Part shown: positions 17,638-26,771 of the stretch, piece by piece | Position numbering within the stretch: the first letter of the stretch is position 1 | Layout: each line of letters opens with the position of its first letter | From: a candidate division TA06 bacterium SM23_40 | GTDB lineage: Bacteria; LJUI01; SM1-40 | Length of the DNA: 41,736 nt | NCBI GenBank assembly: GCA_001303705.1 | Contig: LJUI01000006.1 | Location: 1 to 41,736, forward strand | Direction of reading: 5' to 3' | The notes under the pieces: generated by a model | Seen by the model: only the letters and a program-made list of their open reading frames with translations | The model's database searches: none | What the model was told of the DNA's origin: nothing | Translations under genes and position numbers: made by a program

Positions 17638-18906
17638 ATGTTTCTTCTGTACCCGGTCGGCCACGATAAAGAGGTGTGGCGCACACCCTACGTCACACTC
17701 GGGTTGATTGCCGTCAATGCCATCATCTGGCTCCTCACCCTACCGCTCGTCCTCAGCTCGCCCGAGACCTTCTTGTCCCGCTTCGGACTCATACCGGCGG
17801 ATTTCAACTGGCTCTCGATCTTCACGTCGATGTTCCTTCACGCCGGACTGTTCCATCTCGTGGGGAACCTGTGGTTCCTCTATCTGGTCGGCTGCAATAT
17901 GGAGGATGTTTGGGGCCGCCTGCCGTTCCTTGGCTTCTTTCTCCTCGGGGGGGTGGCCGGCGCTCTGGCCCACATGGCCATGAACCTCGAATCGACAATC
18001 CCGTGCATCGGTGCGTCTGGCGCGATATCCGGTGTGATGGGCGCATTCATGGTCCGCAACTATCGGACGAAAATCAAGATAGGGTGGCTATTCATATTCA
18101 TTCCTTTTGTGCGCGCGGGCACATTCAAGGCGCAGGCGTACATCGTGTTCGGCTGGTGGTTCCTCGACCAGCTCCTGCTCGCCTCACTCGGCGGCGAAAG
18201 CGGCGTCGCCGTCTGGGCCCACATCGGGGGGTTCACGTTTGGGCTCGTCGTTGCTCTGTTGATGAAGGGAATGAGGATCGAGGAGCAGTATCTCACGCCG
18301 CGCTTAGAGCAGACAACAGAGCTGGTGGAACAGGACCCGAGGTTACTGCAGGCGATCGAGGCTCGTGCAAACGGCAGCCCGGAGCACTCTCTCGATCTGC
18401 TGCGCGAGATTATTGCCGATGCCCCCGACAATATCGACGCCCGCCTCGAGGCAGCCCAGCAACAGCTCTCCCTCGGCCAGACCGAGGATGCTCTCGTCAA
18501 CTACGACAACGCCATAGAGCAGCTCCTCAAGATCGGGGATGAGAATTCCGCATTGAATGTTCTCGCAGAGCTGTCCGCAGCCGAGCTCGACGGCAAGCTT
18601 GGCCCGAATTCGCTTTTCCGTCTGGCGAATCTCCACGCCGAACGCGAGCGGTACGATGAAGCCGCGCGCCTGTTTGGGCTCATCCCCCACCTCCATGCAT
18701 CCCACCCGCTCGCGCCTGTTGCGCTATACCGCTGTGGATCTATTTTGCGCGAGAAACTGGGCGATCTGAGATTGGCCGCTGGCGCCTACCGATATCTCAT
18801 CGAACACTACCCCGACACCGAATGGATCGCGAGCGTCCAGGACGCGCTCGCTGAAATGTCGGGAACTGATCTGTCTGCCTCGACCATATCGAGTTGTCCC
18901 ACCTGA
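17638..18906 (+). CDS. Rhomboid-family intramembrane serine protease with C-terminal TPR region
   Basis: A 422-residue protein. Residues 1-210 form a rhomboid domain of about six to seven helices. It has HxxxxHxxxN (His68, His73, Asn77), the catalytic Ser127 in GASG, and His195 in AHIGGF that completes the Ser-His dyad. Residues 220-415 are soluble and helical with TPR-like periodicity (ALVNYDNAIEQLLKIGDENSALNVLAEL; YDEAARLFGLIP). Rhomboids cleave membrane proteins within the bilayer; the TPR tail probably recruits partners on the cytoplasmic side. The ATG at 17638 is chosen because MFLLYPVGHD directly precedes the first helix as in family members. The ribosome site is weak. A perfect 20-nt palindrome follows the stop (18938-18957). 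Confidence 0.88.
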   Translation: MFLLYPVGHDKEVWRTPYVTLGLIAVNAIIWLLTLPLVLSSPETFLSRFGLIPADFNWLSIFTSMFLHAGLFHLVGNLWFLYLVGCNMEDVWGRLPFLGFFLLGGVAGALAHMAMNLESTIPCIGASGAISGVMGAFMVRNYRTKIKIGWLFIFIPFVRAGTFKAQAYIVFGWWFLDQLLLASLGGESGVAVWAHIGGFTFGLVVALLMKGMRIEEQYLTPRLEQTTELVEQDPRLLQAIEARANGSPEHSLDLLREIIADAPDNIDARLEAAQQQLSLGQTEDALVNYDNAIEQLLKIGDENSALNVLAELSAAELDGKLGPNSLFRLANLHAERERYDEAARLFGLIPHLHASHPLAPVALYRCGSILREKLGDLRLAAGAYRYLIEHYPDTEWIASVQDALAEMSGTDLSASTISSCPT

Positions 18907-18937
18907 TCCCTTACTCCAGCTCCCGTAGACAGAAAAG

Positions 18938-18957
18938 GGCCTCGGATATCCGAGGCC
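18938..18957 (-). terminator. Palindromic terminator between convergent genes
   Basis: A perfect 20-base palindrome, GGCCTCGGATATCCGAGGCC, lies between the rhomboid gene and the minus-strand hydrolase gene. On the minus strand it is followed by CTTTTCTG, fitting a Rho-independent terminator for the HD-GYP/hydrolase operon. It may also work for the rhomboid transcript, though the plus-strand T tract is poor. Confidence 0.6.
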
Positions 18958-19055
18958 ACAATACGTTGCAGAATCCATTTGGCCCTTCGAAGTGAGGGCC
19001 GCCATATGAGCCGTTGGTAGATTCAAGGCTCAACGGCGGGCGGAGCAGAAACCCA

Positions 19056-19919
19056 TCAGAGCTTAATCACACTCTCCTCGTCCGCGGCAAAACACTTCAT
19101 CTTTATCTTTCTCTTCTTCCTCCTCCTGTTCCTGGCCCTTATCTCTTTGCGACACTGTTCGACGAGGGAGTCTATCATATCGTCGCTGTGTGCTGGATCA
19201 TGGTGATAGAGCGCAAACCGAGAGACTCCAGCCTTGATTGCCAGCTCGAGTGCGGTCATCCACGTTGAATGGCCCCATCCCACCGTCTTCTCGTACTCCT
19301 CATCCGTATACATTGCGTCATGAATAAGAAGATCCGCTCCTCTACAGAATCGGACGTGCTCTTCGAACGGTACCTTCTTGATCGCGGACGAGCGGAGCTC
19401 GTTATCCGTCATGAAGACGAAGGATTTCCCGTTCTCCTCAACGCGAAACGCGAATGTATCGCCTGGATGATTCGTCTCTATCGACGTCATCCGCGCGCCG
19501 CCCAGATCGATATCTCCCGATCCGAGCTCGCGTAACCGGAAATCGGCACCCAGGGCATCGAACCCAATCGGGAAATAGGGCTCGACCATCAGATCCTCGA
19601 ATATCTGTCTGACACCGCTCCCCGCCAGGGGACGGGCGATGATTTCGAACTGATTTCCCTCCACATAAGCGGGGACAAAGAAGGGAAATCCCTGGATGTG
19701 ATCCCAATGAATATGCGTCAATATTATCTGCGCACGGATCGGCTGGCCGCTCTTCATCAGCTCCAGCCCCAACTCGCGGATACCTGTCCCGCTGTCGAAG
19801 ATGATAAGTGTTCCATCATCGAGCCGCACCTCGAGACACGGCGTGTTGCCGCCATAACGAACCGTCTCGGCGCCGGGTGCGGGAATCGACCCCCTCGTCC
19901 CCCAGCATCTGATCTTCAT
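19056..19919 (-). CDS. Metallo-beta-lactamase-fold hydrolase
   Basis: A 287-residue cytosolic hydrolase with the binuclear metal motif THIHWDHIQGFPFF (His69, His71, Asp73, His74). Later metal ligands are plausible at TNHPGDTFAFRV, DLLIHDAMY and the near-C-terminal YHHDPAHSDD. The N-terminus KIRCWGTRGSIPAPG...RYGGNT is typical of a subgroup of MBL proteins often found beside signalling genes. A start at 19919 is fixed by GGAGATCTCAGA before the ATG; a longer frame to 20183 overlaps the upstream gene and is rejected. The C-terminus is lysine/arginine-rich (RNRRRKKRKIKMK). It lies 40 bases downstream of the HD-GYP gene and shares its promoter. The substrate is unknown; a phosphodiester or cyclic nucleotide is one possibility from context. 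Confidence 0.85.
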   Translation of the reverse strand: MKIRCWGTRGSIPAPGAETVRYGGNTPCLEVRLDDGTLIIFDSGTGIRELGLELMKSGQPIRAQIILTHIHWDHIQGFPFFVPAYVEGNQFEIIARPLAGSGVRQIFEDLMVEPYFPIGFDALGADFRLRELGSGDIDLGGARMTSIETNHPGDTFAFRVEENGKSFVFMTDNELRSSAIKKVPFEEHVRFCRGADLLIHDAMYTDEEYEKTVGWGHSTWMTALELAIKAGVSRFALYHHDPAHSDDMIDSLVEQCRKEIRARNRRRKKRKIKMKCFAADEESVIKL

Positions 19920-19959
19920 TCTGAGATCTCCATGTTTGAGTGACTGCGAGTCGACAAGA

Positions 19960-21168
19960 CTATGCGCCCGAGGATTCCTGCGCAGCATCCCCTGCGGTCG
20001 TTTCAGGATACTCCGCCTTGATCTCCATGATGCGATCGAATGTGTCAAAGAACGCAGCAACAACATCTGGATCGAAATGCTTTCCTGAGTCTTCCTTGAG
20101 AATGTTGAGAGCGCGATCCATATCGAATGCGGGCTTGTATACACGCTGTGTGGAGAGCGCATCGAAAACGTCGGCGAGTGCAACTATCCGACCGTTCAGT
20201 GGGATACCATCACCTTTCAGGCCACTGGGATAGCCTGAACCATCGAACTTCTCATGGTGAGAGAGTGCCACCTCCTCCGATGCTGCCATGATAGGAGAAT
20301 CGGGAGGAGCCAGTATGTTCGCCCCGATGATCGTATGGGTCTCCATCACCTTGCGTTCGTCTGCCGTCAGCTTCCCCGGCTTCAGGAGTATGGAGTCGGG
20401 GATGCCCAACTTGCCCACATCGTGCATAGGACTTGCGTACAGGAGAAGCTCGACCTCGCTCGGTGGGAGCCCGAGCTGCCTCCCCAGCGTCGCCGAGTAC
20501 TGACTGACGCGGGTGATGTGCATTGCCGTATCTTCGTCACGGTATTCCGCCGCCACCGAAAGACGGAGAATCGTGTCGTAGTGAGCCTTCTTCAGGGCCA
20601 TCGTCAGCTGGGCGTTCTGAATCGCCACCGCTGCCTGGGATGCCAATGACTGGATCAACTCCTCATGCTGCTTGGTGTAGGTAGCAACTCGACCTTCGCT
20701 GTTGAGGGCGTTGATGAGCTGGAGCACCCCTATGATGCTATCCTCTTGATCCTTCATCGGTACGACAAGCATCGACTGCGTGCGGTAATCGTTTCGCTCG
20801 TCGAAATCCCGATTGAAACGGTACACCCTATCCCGAGGGATACGATATACATCGGCCAGGTTAATCACCTCGCCCGTGCTCGCCACGTATCCGGCGAGGC
20901 TGTGGCGCGAGAGCGGTAGTGTAAACGGCTTGAATAGCGCCTTCGCTCCCTCCGCGCCGAGGCGCTCCCTCAATAGATCACTCTGGCTCACGCTAAACCG
21001 AAGGACATCCCCATCTCTGATATACAGACTGCCCGCATCTGAATTCGTGAGCCCGCGGGCCTCCGTTACGATCAGTTCGAGGAGCCCATCCAGATCGTGC
21101 ATGCTCGTGAGGGCGATACCGATCTTGTTGAGCTTGAGTATCTGATCCCGTGCAGTAATGTCCTCCAT
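19960..21168 (-). CDS. GAF domain HD-GYP phosphodiesterase
   Basis: The 402-residue protein has an N-terminal GAF domain (about 15-185) and an HD-GYP domain (about 195-380). The diagnostic residues are present: HD dyad in SPMHDVGKLGIPD (His249, Asp250), HHEKFDGSGYP (Gly312-Pro314) and the following GLKGDGIPLNGRIVALADVFDAL. HD-GYP proteins hydrolyse cyclic-di-GMP or related dinucleotides. The intact signature predicts activity, controlled by the GAF domain through an unknown small ligand. The start at 21168 is chosen because GGGAGGG lies about 6-7 bases before that ATG; the ATG at 21174 is too close. A promoter (21205-21233) drives this gene and the MBL hydrolase. Confidence 0.93.
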   Translation of the reverse strand: MEDITARDQILKLNKIGIALTSMHDLDGLLELIVTEARGLTNSDAGSLYIRDGDVLRFSVSQSDLLRERLGAEGAKALFKPFTLPLSRHSLAGYVASTGEVINLADVYRIPRDRVYRFNRDFDERNDYRTQSMLVVPMKDQEDSIIGVLQLINALNSEGRVATYTKQHEELIQSLASQAAVAIQNAQLTMALKKAHYDTILRLSVAAEYRDEDTAMHITRVSQYSATLGRQLGLPPSEVELLLYASPMHDVGKLGIPDSILLKPGKLTADERKVMETHTIIGANILAPPDSPIMAASEEVALSHHEKFDGSGYPSGLKGDGIPLNGRIVALADVFDALSTQRVYKPAFDMDRALNILKEDSGKHFDPDVVAAFFDTFDRIMEIKAEYPETTAGDAAQESSGA

Positions 21169-21204
21169 AACCATCCCTCCCGTCTGCATCTATCTCAACT
21201 CTCT

Positions 21205-21233
21205 ATGGTACCCGATCTGGAGATGAATGTCAA
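21205..21233 (-). promoter_or_regulatory. Promoter of the HD-GYP/hydrolase operon
   Basis: On the minus strand TTGACA (21228-21233) is followed by a 17-nt spacer and TACCAT (21205-21210), placing the start of transcription about 30 bases before the gene. The same TACCAT -10 sequence is used at 29802-29807. Confidence 0.6.
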
Positions 21234-21295
21234 CCACCAAATGGGGGCCACCGCCTTCTGGAAGCCCGAATCGGATGCAGGGGGCGGTTTTGCGC

Positions 21296-21324
21296 TTGAC
21301 AAAGTCCCAGCCGTCTGGTATTGA
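21296..21324 (+). promoter_or_regulatory. Promoter candidate of the HMG-CoA synthase operon
   Basis: TTGACA (21296-21301), 17-nt spacer, TATTGA (21319-21324). The -35 box is perfect and the -10 box weak. It lies about 150 bases before the HMG-CoA synthase start and is divergent from the HD-GYP promoter. Confidence 0.5.
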
Positions 21325-21472
21325 AGCAGAAGCAGCTAGCTGTCTCCCCATGTTGCCCCCGGGGCTGGGGACGATACCCCTTGCAAGCACCCAGGGGCCG
21401 TGGTATGATAGGCCCTCTGCCACATTGCCAAGCCGGGGATTCCCGTCACTTCAACAGATGAGGACAAGTACG

Positions 21473-22519
21473 ATGGTTGGAATTGTAGGGTACGGTACGT
21501 ACATTCCGAGACACAGAATCAAAGTGGAAGCAATCGCCAAGGTCTGGGGAGCGGATGCACCGAGCTACGAACGCGGCCTGCTGCTCAAGGAGAAGTCCGT
21601 TCCCACGCCGGACCAGGATACGATCACGATGTCCGTCGAGGCGGCAAAGAACGCCCTGCGACGCGCCCAGATAGATCCATCGGAGATAGGCGCAGTATAT
21701 GTCGGTTCAGAGTCACATCCCTATGCTGTGAAGCCGAGCGGCACGGTCCTCGCCGAGGCAATCGGAGCGACCCCCGAAGTCCACTGCGCTGACTTCGAAT
21801 TCGCCTGCAAGGCCGGCACTGAGGGTATGTTCGTCTGCATCGGCCTCGTCCAGGCCGGCTTGATACGATATGGGCTGGGAGTCGGGGCGGATACCTCACA
21901 GGGGGCACCTGGAGATGCTCTCGAGTATTCGGCTGCCGCCGGAGCGGCCGCATTCATCTTCGGAGACGACAAGGTAGTGGCCGAAGTCGAGGAGACCTAC
22001 GCGTACATGACAGACACGCCGGACTTCTGGAGACGAGAGCATCAGTTCTATCCGGAGCACGGAGGCAGGTTCACCGGCGAGCCCGCATACTTCAAGCACA
22101 TCATGGGCGCGGCAAGAGGGATCATGGCCAAAGCGAACGCCACCGCCGCCGACTTCACCTATGTCATCTTCCACCAGCCGAATGGCAAATTCCCCCAGAG
22201 GGTCGGTAAGATGCTCGGTTTCACCAAGACCCAGATCGAGCCCGGGTGGCTCTCCCCCACCTTAGGCAATACCTATTCTGGATCATCGCCCATGGGACTC
22301 GCGTCCACGCTCGACATTGCCAAAGCAGGTGACCGGATCCTGCTCGTCTCTTATGGGTCGGGAGCGGGGAGCGATGCGTTCATCTTCCGCGTCACCGAGC
22401 GAATTGATGAAGTGCGCGACGTCGCGCCCAGAACGCGCGATCAACTCGATAACAACAAGGTCTACATCGACTACGGAACATACGCAAAGTTCCGTGGGAA
22501 GATACGCAAAGCCACCTAG
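21473..22519 (+). CDS. Hydroxymethylglutaryl-CoA synthase, archaeal type
   Basis: The 348-residue enzyme interconverts acetyl-CoA plus acetoacetyl-CoA and HMG-CoA. The catalytic Glu-Cys-His set is visible: Glu80 in [12 protein letters not shown], Cys112 in [10 protein letters not shown] and His234 in [10 protein letters not shown]. The FACKAGT context and the length match the archaeal branch rather than the eukaryotic or Gram-positive MvaS branch. The ATG at 21473 is chosen because GAGGA lies 8 bases upstream; the ATG at 21458 would cover it. It is followed 12 bases later by a thiolase and then a DUF35 gene, the order known for the archaeal thiolase/HMG-CoA synthase complex. Genes of leucine catabolism follow on the same strand, so its working direction here is an open question (see findings). 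Confidence 0.93.
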   Translation: MVGIVGYGTYIPRHRIKVEAIAKVWGADAPSYERGLLLKEKSVPTPDQDTITMSVEAAKNALRRAQIDPSEIGAVYVGSESHPYAVKPSGTVLAEAIGATPEVHCADFEFACKAGTEGMFVCIGLVQAGLIRYGLGVGADTSQGAPGDALEYSAAAGAAAFIFGDDKVVAEVEETYAYMTDTPDFWRREHQFYPEHGGRFTGEPAYFKHIMGAARGIMAKANATAADFTYVIFHQPNGKFPQRVGKMLGFTKTQIEPGWLSPTLGNTYSGSSPMGLASTLDIAKAGDRILLVSYGSGAGSDAFIFRVTERIDEVRDVAPRTRDQLDNNKVYIDYGTYAKFRGKIRKAT

Positions 22520-22531
22520 GAGGTTACGCGA

Positions 22532-23689
22532 ATGAGGGACGTTGCAGTAATCGGTGTGGGAATGGCCAAGTGGGGTGAATTGTGGGACAAGGCATTGCGG
22601 GACGTCTTCGTCGAAACCGCCCTCCTGGCAATCGATGATGCCGGGGTGGACCACATCGACTCGATGTACGTCGGGTGCATGTCGAGTGGACTCTTCGTCG
22701 GACAGGAGCATCTGGCATCACTTCTGGCGGACTACCTGGGCATCGCGCCCGTGCCTGCGGCGCGGGTGGAGACTGCCTGTGCCTCTGGCGGCCTTGCCTT
22801 CCGCCAGGGCTGGATGGAGGTGGCACTGGGACAGAGCGATATCGTACTCGTGTCCGGTATCGAGAAGATGACGGACGTCACAGGCGATGGCGCCACGTAT
22901 GCGCTCGGCACCGCGGCTGATCAGGAGTACGAGGGATATCACGGCATCACCTTCCCGGGCCTGTACGCCATGATGGCCAGACGGCACATGCATGACTACG
23001 GGACGACGAGAGAGCAACTGGCCCAGGTCGCAGTGAAGAATCACCGCCACGGAGCCATGAATCCCCTGGCCCAGTTCCCGTTCGAGGTGACGATCGACCA
23101 GGTGAAGAGCTCCGTCATGATCGCCGACCCCCTCAGGATACTCGACTGCTCCCCGATCACCGATGGAGCAGCCGCCGTCGTCATCTGCCCCCTGGACCGG
23201 GCCAAGACGTTGGGCGACAAACCGCCCGTCAAGATGGTCGGCTCCGGACATGCAACGGACACGATCGCACTCCACGCCCGCCCCGACATAACGTGGCTGA
23301 GCGCGACGGAGAGAGCGGCGGAAGCGGCCTATAAGATGGCAGGCGTCAAGCCGGACCAGATCGACCTGGCTGAAGTCCATGACTGCTTCACAATAGCCGA
23401 GATATGCGTTACCGAGGCCCTGGGGTTTGTCGACAGGGGAAAGGGCGGGCAGGCGGTCGAGAGCGGTTTCACCGCACTCGGTGGGACGATACCGGTCAAC
23501 ACGAGTGGGGGATTGAAGTCGAAGGGTCACCCTGTCGGCGCTACGGGGGTGGCTCAGATCGTCGAACTGACGAAGCAACTGCGCGGCGATGCTGGCGACC
23601 GGCAGGTGGAAGGTGCCAGGGTCGGGCTTGCCCAGAACATGGGTGGTAGCGGTGGCAGCACCCTCGTACACATACTGGAGGCAACATAG
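22532..23689 (+). CDS. Acetyl-CoA C-acetyltransferase (thiolase), archaeal/SCP-x type
   Basis: This 385-residue thiolase would interconvert two acetyl-CoA and acetoacetyl-CoA. The nucleophile Cys83 lies in VETACASGG. His137 in GYHGITFPG, the [10 protein letters not shown] segment and [10 protein letters not shown] near residue 330 supply the other active-site parts of the SCP-x-like/archaeal thiolases. Length is normal. AGGAGG precedes the ATG by 8 bases. It begins 12 bases after the HMG-CoA synthase, and the DUF35 gene starts at the base after its stop. In the archaeal complex the thiolase and HMG-CoA synthase share a CoA site so that acetoacetyl-CoA is passed on directly; the same arrangement is inferred here. 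Confidence 0.92.
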   Translation: MRDVAVIGVGMAKWGELWDKALRDVFVETALLAIDDAGVDHIDSMYVGCMSSGLFVGQEHLASLLADYLGIAPVPAARVETACASGGLAFRQGWMEVALGQSDIVLVSGIEKMTDVTGDGATYALGTAADQEYEGYHGITFPGLYAMMARRHMHDYGTTREQLAQVAVKNHRHGAMNPLAQFPFEVTIDQVKSSVMIADPLRILDCSPITDGAAAVVICPLDRAKTLGDKPPVKMVGSGHATDTIALHARPDITWLSATERAAEAAYKMAGVKPDQIDLAEVHDCFTIAEICVTEALGFVDRGKGGQAVESGFTALGGTIPVNTSGGLKSKGHPVGATGVAQIVELTKQLRGDAGDRQVEGARVGLAQNMGGSGGSTLVHILEAT

Positions 23690-24079
23690 ATGAGTTCACC
23701 CCGATACTGGAGAGAGATCCCTCAGCGCTATAGACTCGAGGCGGGCAAGTGCACAGACTGTGGGAATATCCACTTCCCGCCCCGGCTCGTCTGTTCTGCA
23801 TGCAGCGGACGCCAGTTCGAGACTGTCAAGCTCTCAGATGAGGGGACGGTCTTCACGTACACGATTATCCGCGTCGCGCCCAGCCAGTTCGTCGATCAGG
23901 CTCCCTACGCCGTCGGGATCGTCGAACTGGACGACGGAGTGAGAATCTCGGCGCAGATCGCGGACGTCGACCTCGACGCACTCGAGATCGGCCAGCGTGT
24001 CCGCATCGAATTTCGCCTGATCCAGAACGAGGGAGAGGCCGGGATCATCTGCTACGGATACAAGTGCGTCCCGGCCTAG
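23690..24079 (+). CDS. DUF35 Zn-ribbon/OB-fold scaffold protein of the thiolase-HMGCS complex
   Basis: A 129-residue protein with an N-terminal rubredoxin-like zinc ribbon (Cys21, Cys24, Cys35, Cys38 in CTDCGNIHFPPRLVCSAC) and a C-terminal OB fold (about 48-125). These are the two halves of DUF35. In archaea this protein bridges thiolase and HMG-CoA synthase and holds the pantetheine part of the CoA ligand. The gene starts immediately after the thiolase stop, which implies tight co-translation. A 132-base gap then separates it from the carboxyltransferase gene, with no clear terminator or promoter seen in it. Confidence 0.93.
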   Translation: MSSPRYWREIPQRYRLEAGKCTDCGNIHFPPRLVCSACSGRQFETVKLSDEGTVFTYTIIRVAPSQFVDQAPYAVGIVELDDGVRISAQIADVDLDALEIGQRVRIEFRLIQNEGEAGIICYGYKCVPA

Positions 24080-24211
24080 GACCCGCGAGGAGGACGGGTG
24101 GGAGATCCATGGCCGAATGACCGAATGATCAGTGATCCCGGTCCGGGCGGTCCTCGCCGCTCCACCAGACGTCAGATCTCCTGCCCCAACGGCTGACGAG
24201 AGAGTCGAAGC

Positions 24212-25819
24212 ATGTATCGGATAGAATCGAGGATCGACACGTCGAGTCAGGAATTCAAGGAGAACAAGGAGTACTACCTCGAGAAGATCGAGGAATTCCG
24301 AAGCCGACTCGAACAGGCAAAGGCCGGCGGGCCACCGGCGGCCCATGAAAAACACAAGTCCCGCGGCAAGCTCACCGCGCGGGAGCGCCTCCGGCTTCTC
24401 TTCGACCCCGGCACCCCCTTCCTCGAGTTCAGCTCGCTCGCAGCATATGACATGTACAAGAATGAAGCCCCCTGTTCAGGCATCGTGACAGGTGTCGGTG
24501 TGGTCCACGGCAAAGAGGTGCTCATCGTTGCCAACGACGCTACCGTCAAAGGCGGGACCTATTTCCCCGAAACGATCAAGAAGCACGTCCGGGCCCAGGA
24601 GATCGCACTCGAAAACAGACTCCCCTGTGTCTATCTCGTCGACTCGGGCGGGATCTTTCTTCCACTCCAGGCAGGAGTCTTCCCGGATAAAGGGCATTTC
24701 GGCAGCATCTTCTACAATCAGGCGAGACTGTCGGCGTTCTCCATTCCGCAGATTTCGGTCGTCCTCGGGTTCTGCACCGCCGGCGGCGCATACGTGCCGG
24801 CAATGAGCGACGAGACGGTGATCGTGAAGGGAAGAGGTACCATCTACATCGGCGGCCCTCCGCTCGTGAAGGCCGCCACGGGCGTCGATGTCACCCCGGA
24901 GGAACTCGGGGGAGCGGATGTCCACTGCCGCATCTCCGGTGTCTCCGATCACTACGCGCTCGACGACGAACATGCCCTGGAGATCACCCGGAACATCGTC
25001 GAAAACCTCCCCCGACCAACGAAATTCCAACTGGATGTGGCTCCGCCCGAGGATCCGGCATATGACCCGGAGGAGATCTACGGGATAGTCCCCCGCGATC
25101 TCCGAAAGCAGTTCGACATCCGCGAAGTGATCGCGCGATTGGTCGACGGAAGCCGGTTTCACGAATTCAAGGAACTCTACGGCACTACCCTCGTCTGCGG
25201 CTTTGCCCGCATCATGGGGTACCCCGTCGGAATCCTCGCGAACAATGGGGTCCTCTTCTCGGAGAGCGCGCTGAAAGGAGCCCATTTCGTCTCGATGTGT
25301 TCCGTGCGCAAGATCCCCCTCCTCTTCCTTCAGAATATCACCGGGTTCATCGTTGGCAAGGAGTACGAACACGGGGGCATTGCGAAGGACGGGGCAAAGA
25401 TGGTGCATGCGGTCGCCAATGCGGACGTGCCCAAGTTCACAGTGATCGTCGGGGGATCGCATGGAGCCGGCAACTACGGGATGTGTGGGCGGGCGTACGG
25501 ACCGCGCCTCATGTGGATGTGGCCTGCCGCGAAGATCTCCGTCATGGGCGGCGAGGAAGCAGCGAATGTACTCCTTACTGTCAAGATGGACATACTCCGC
25601 CGCGAAGGAAAGACGATGACCCCGGAGGAACAGGAGGCGTTCAAGGCCCCCACCCTGGAGAAATACGAGCAAGAAGGAAGCGCATATTTTGCCACCGCCC
25701 GGTTGTGGGACGATGGTGTGATCGAGCCGCTCGACACCAGGACGGCCCTCGCCCTGGCGATCTCCATGTCCCTCAATGCACCGATCCCGGATCACCGCTT
25801 CGGCGTATTCAGGATGTAG
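24212..25819 (+). CDS. Methylcrotonyl-CoA carboxylase, carboxyltransferase (beta) subunit
   Basis: The 535-residue carboxyltransferase moves CO2 from carboxybiotin to an acyl-CoA. It reads as the methylcrotonyl branch, not the propionyl branch. The evidence is the [17 protein letters not shown] segment, [25 protein letters not shown] followed by [37 protein letters not shown], and [17 protein letters not shown]. Length equals the family (about 535). The gene is followed by methylglutaconyl-CoA hydratase, biotin carboxylase and a biotin carrier, as in liu-type leucine/isovalerate clusters. It would act on 3-methylcrotonyl-CoA to give 3-methylglutaconyl-CoA in the cytosol. Run in reverse it would decarboxylate the latter. 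The ribosome site GAGAGAG is moderate. Confidence 0.92.
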   Translation: MYRIESRIDTSSQEFKENKEYYLEKIEEFRSRLEQAKAGGPPAAHEKHKSRGKLTARERLRLLFDPGTPFLEFSSLAAYDMYKNEAPCSGIVTGVGVVHGKEVLIVANDATVKGGTYFPETIKKHVRAQEIALENRLPCVYLVDSGGIFLPLQAGVFPDKGHFGSIFYNQARLSAFSIPQISVVLGFCTAGGAYVPAMSDETVIVKGRGTIYIGGPPLVKAATGVDVTPEELGGADVHCRISGVSDHYALDDEHALEITRNIVENLPRPTKFQLDVAPPEDPAYDPEEIYGIVPRDLRKQFDIREVIARLVDGSRFHEFKELYGTTLVCGFARIMGYPVGILANNGVLFSESALKGAHFVSMCSVRKIPLLFLQNITGFIVGKEYEHGGIAKDGAKMVHAVANADVPKFTVIVGGSHGAGNYGMCGRAYGPRLMWMWPAAKISVMGGEEAANVLLTVKMDILRREGKTMTPEEQEAFKAPTLEKYEQEGSAYFATARLWDDGVIEPLDTRTALALAISMSLNAPIPDHRFGVFRM

Positions 25820-25850
25820 AAGATCCATAGCCCGAGTGAGCAGACCGAGA

Positions 25851-26654
25851 ATGCAGGACTACACGACCATCAGATGTGATGTCGGCGACAGGGTGGGACG
25901 CATCCTGCTCAATCGTCCCGAGATCCACAATGCGTTCAACGACGTCATGATTACCGAGCTGCTTGAGGTCCTCTCCCGCCTGGCGTCTGACGAGGACGTC
26001 CGCGTCGTCGTCCTGACCGGCAGCGGCAAGTCATTCTGCGCCGGCGCTGACCTCCACTGGATGAAGGCGGTCAAGGACTACTCGTACGACGAAAATGTCG
26101 CCGACGCTCTCGAGCTGTCGAAGCTCCTCTACGCCATCTACTCGCTCCCCAAGCCGACGATCGCCAGAGTGAATGGCGCAGCCATCGGGGGGGGCACCGG
26201 CTTCGTGTCGACCTGCGATATGGCCATCGCTGCCGAGACAGCGAAGTTCAGTTTCAGCGAGGTCAAGATCGGAGTTGTGCCTGCATGTATCTCTCCCTAC
26301 GTAGTCCGAAAGGTGGGTGAGGGAACATGCCGTGAGTTCTTCCTTACCGGCAAGCGTCTCACAGCTGCCGAAGTGGAGCAAGCGGGACTCGTCAACCGGG
26401 TCGTTCCTGTTGAACAGCTCGACGCCGCTGTCGACGATCTGATCAAGGAGCTTCTCTCGAGCGGGCCACATGCACTCGGGGTATGCAAAGACTTACTGGA
26501 GAACGTCCCGTCGATGTCGCTCGAAGACGCTCAGCTATACACGGCGAAGATCCTCGCCACGCTCCGCATGGGCGACGAGGGTCAAGAAGGCATGTCTGCG
26601 TACTTCGATAAGAGGAAACCGCAGTGGGCTTCGCCCCAGCAGCCAGCGGACTGA
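25851..26654 (+). CDS. Methylglutaconyl-CoA hydratase-like enoyl-CoA hydratase
   Basis: A 267-residue crotonase-family enzyme. The oxyanion-hole segments are seen as SFCAGADLHWMK (about 60-71) and NGAAIGGGTGF (about 108-118). FSEVKIGVVPACISPYVV (about 134-151) is the form found in LiuC/AUH-type hydratases, which hydrate 3-methylglutaconyl-CoA to HMG-CoA. Start at ATG 25851; GTG 25836 is in frame but has no better ribosome site. It follows the carboxyltransferase gene by 31 bases. With the upstream HMG-CoA synthase it closes the path between methylglutaconyl-CoA and acetoacetyl-CoA. Assignment to the methylglutaconyl substrate rests on motif similarity and context; a generic short-chain enoyl-CoA hydratase is the alternative. 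Confidence 0.87.
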   Translation: MQDYTTIRCDVGDRVGRILLNRPEIHNAFNDVMITELLEVLSRLASDEDVRVVVLTGSGKSFCAGADLHWMKAVKDYSYDENVADALELSKLLYAIYSLPKPTIARVNGAAIGGGTGFVSTCDMAIAAETAKFSFSEVKIGVVPACISPYVVRKVGEGTCREFFLTGKRLTAAEVEQAGLVNRVVPVEQLDAAVDDLIKELLSSGPHALGVCKDLLENVPSMSLEDAQLYTAKILATLRMGDEGQEGMSAYFDKRKPQWASPQQPAD

Positions 26655-26771
26655 CCAGATCCTGTCTACCGATCGAGATCGAGGCGGTGTAGGGGGTAGT
26701 GCGGTGTACGGGGCAGTCCTGAGGCAGGCCCAGGAGGCTCTGGCCCGAAGGAGGGAGACTTTCCGAGCACA

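Noticed and set aside
24080-24211. Separate promoter or terminator between the DUF35 and carboxyltransferase genes
   Set aside because: Only short imperfect stems and no hexamer pair with proper spacing were found, so I leave the seven genes as one probable transcript.
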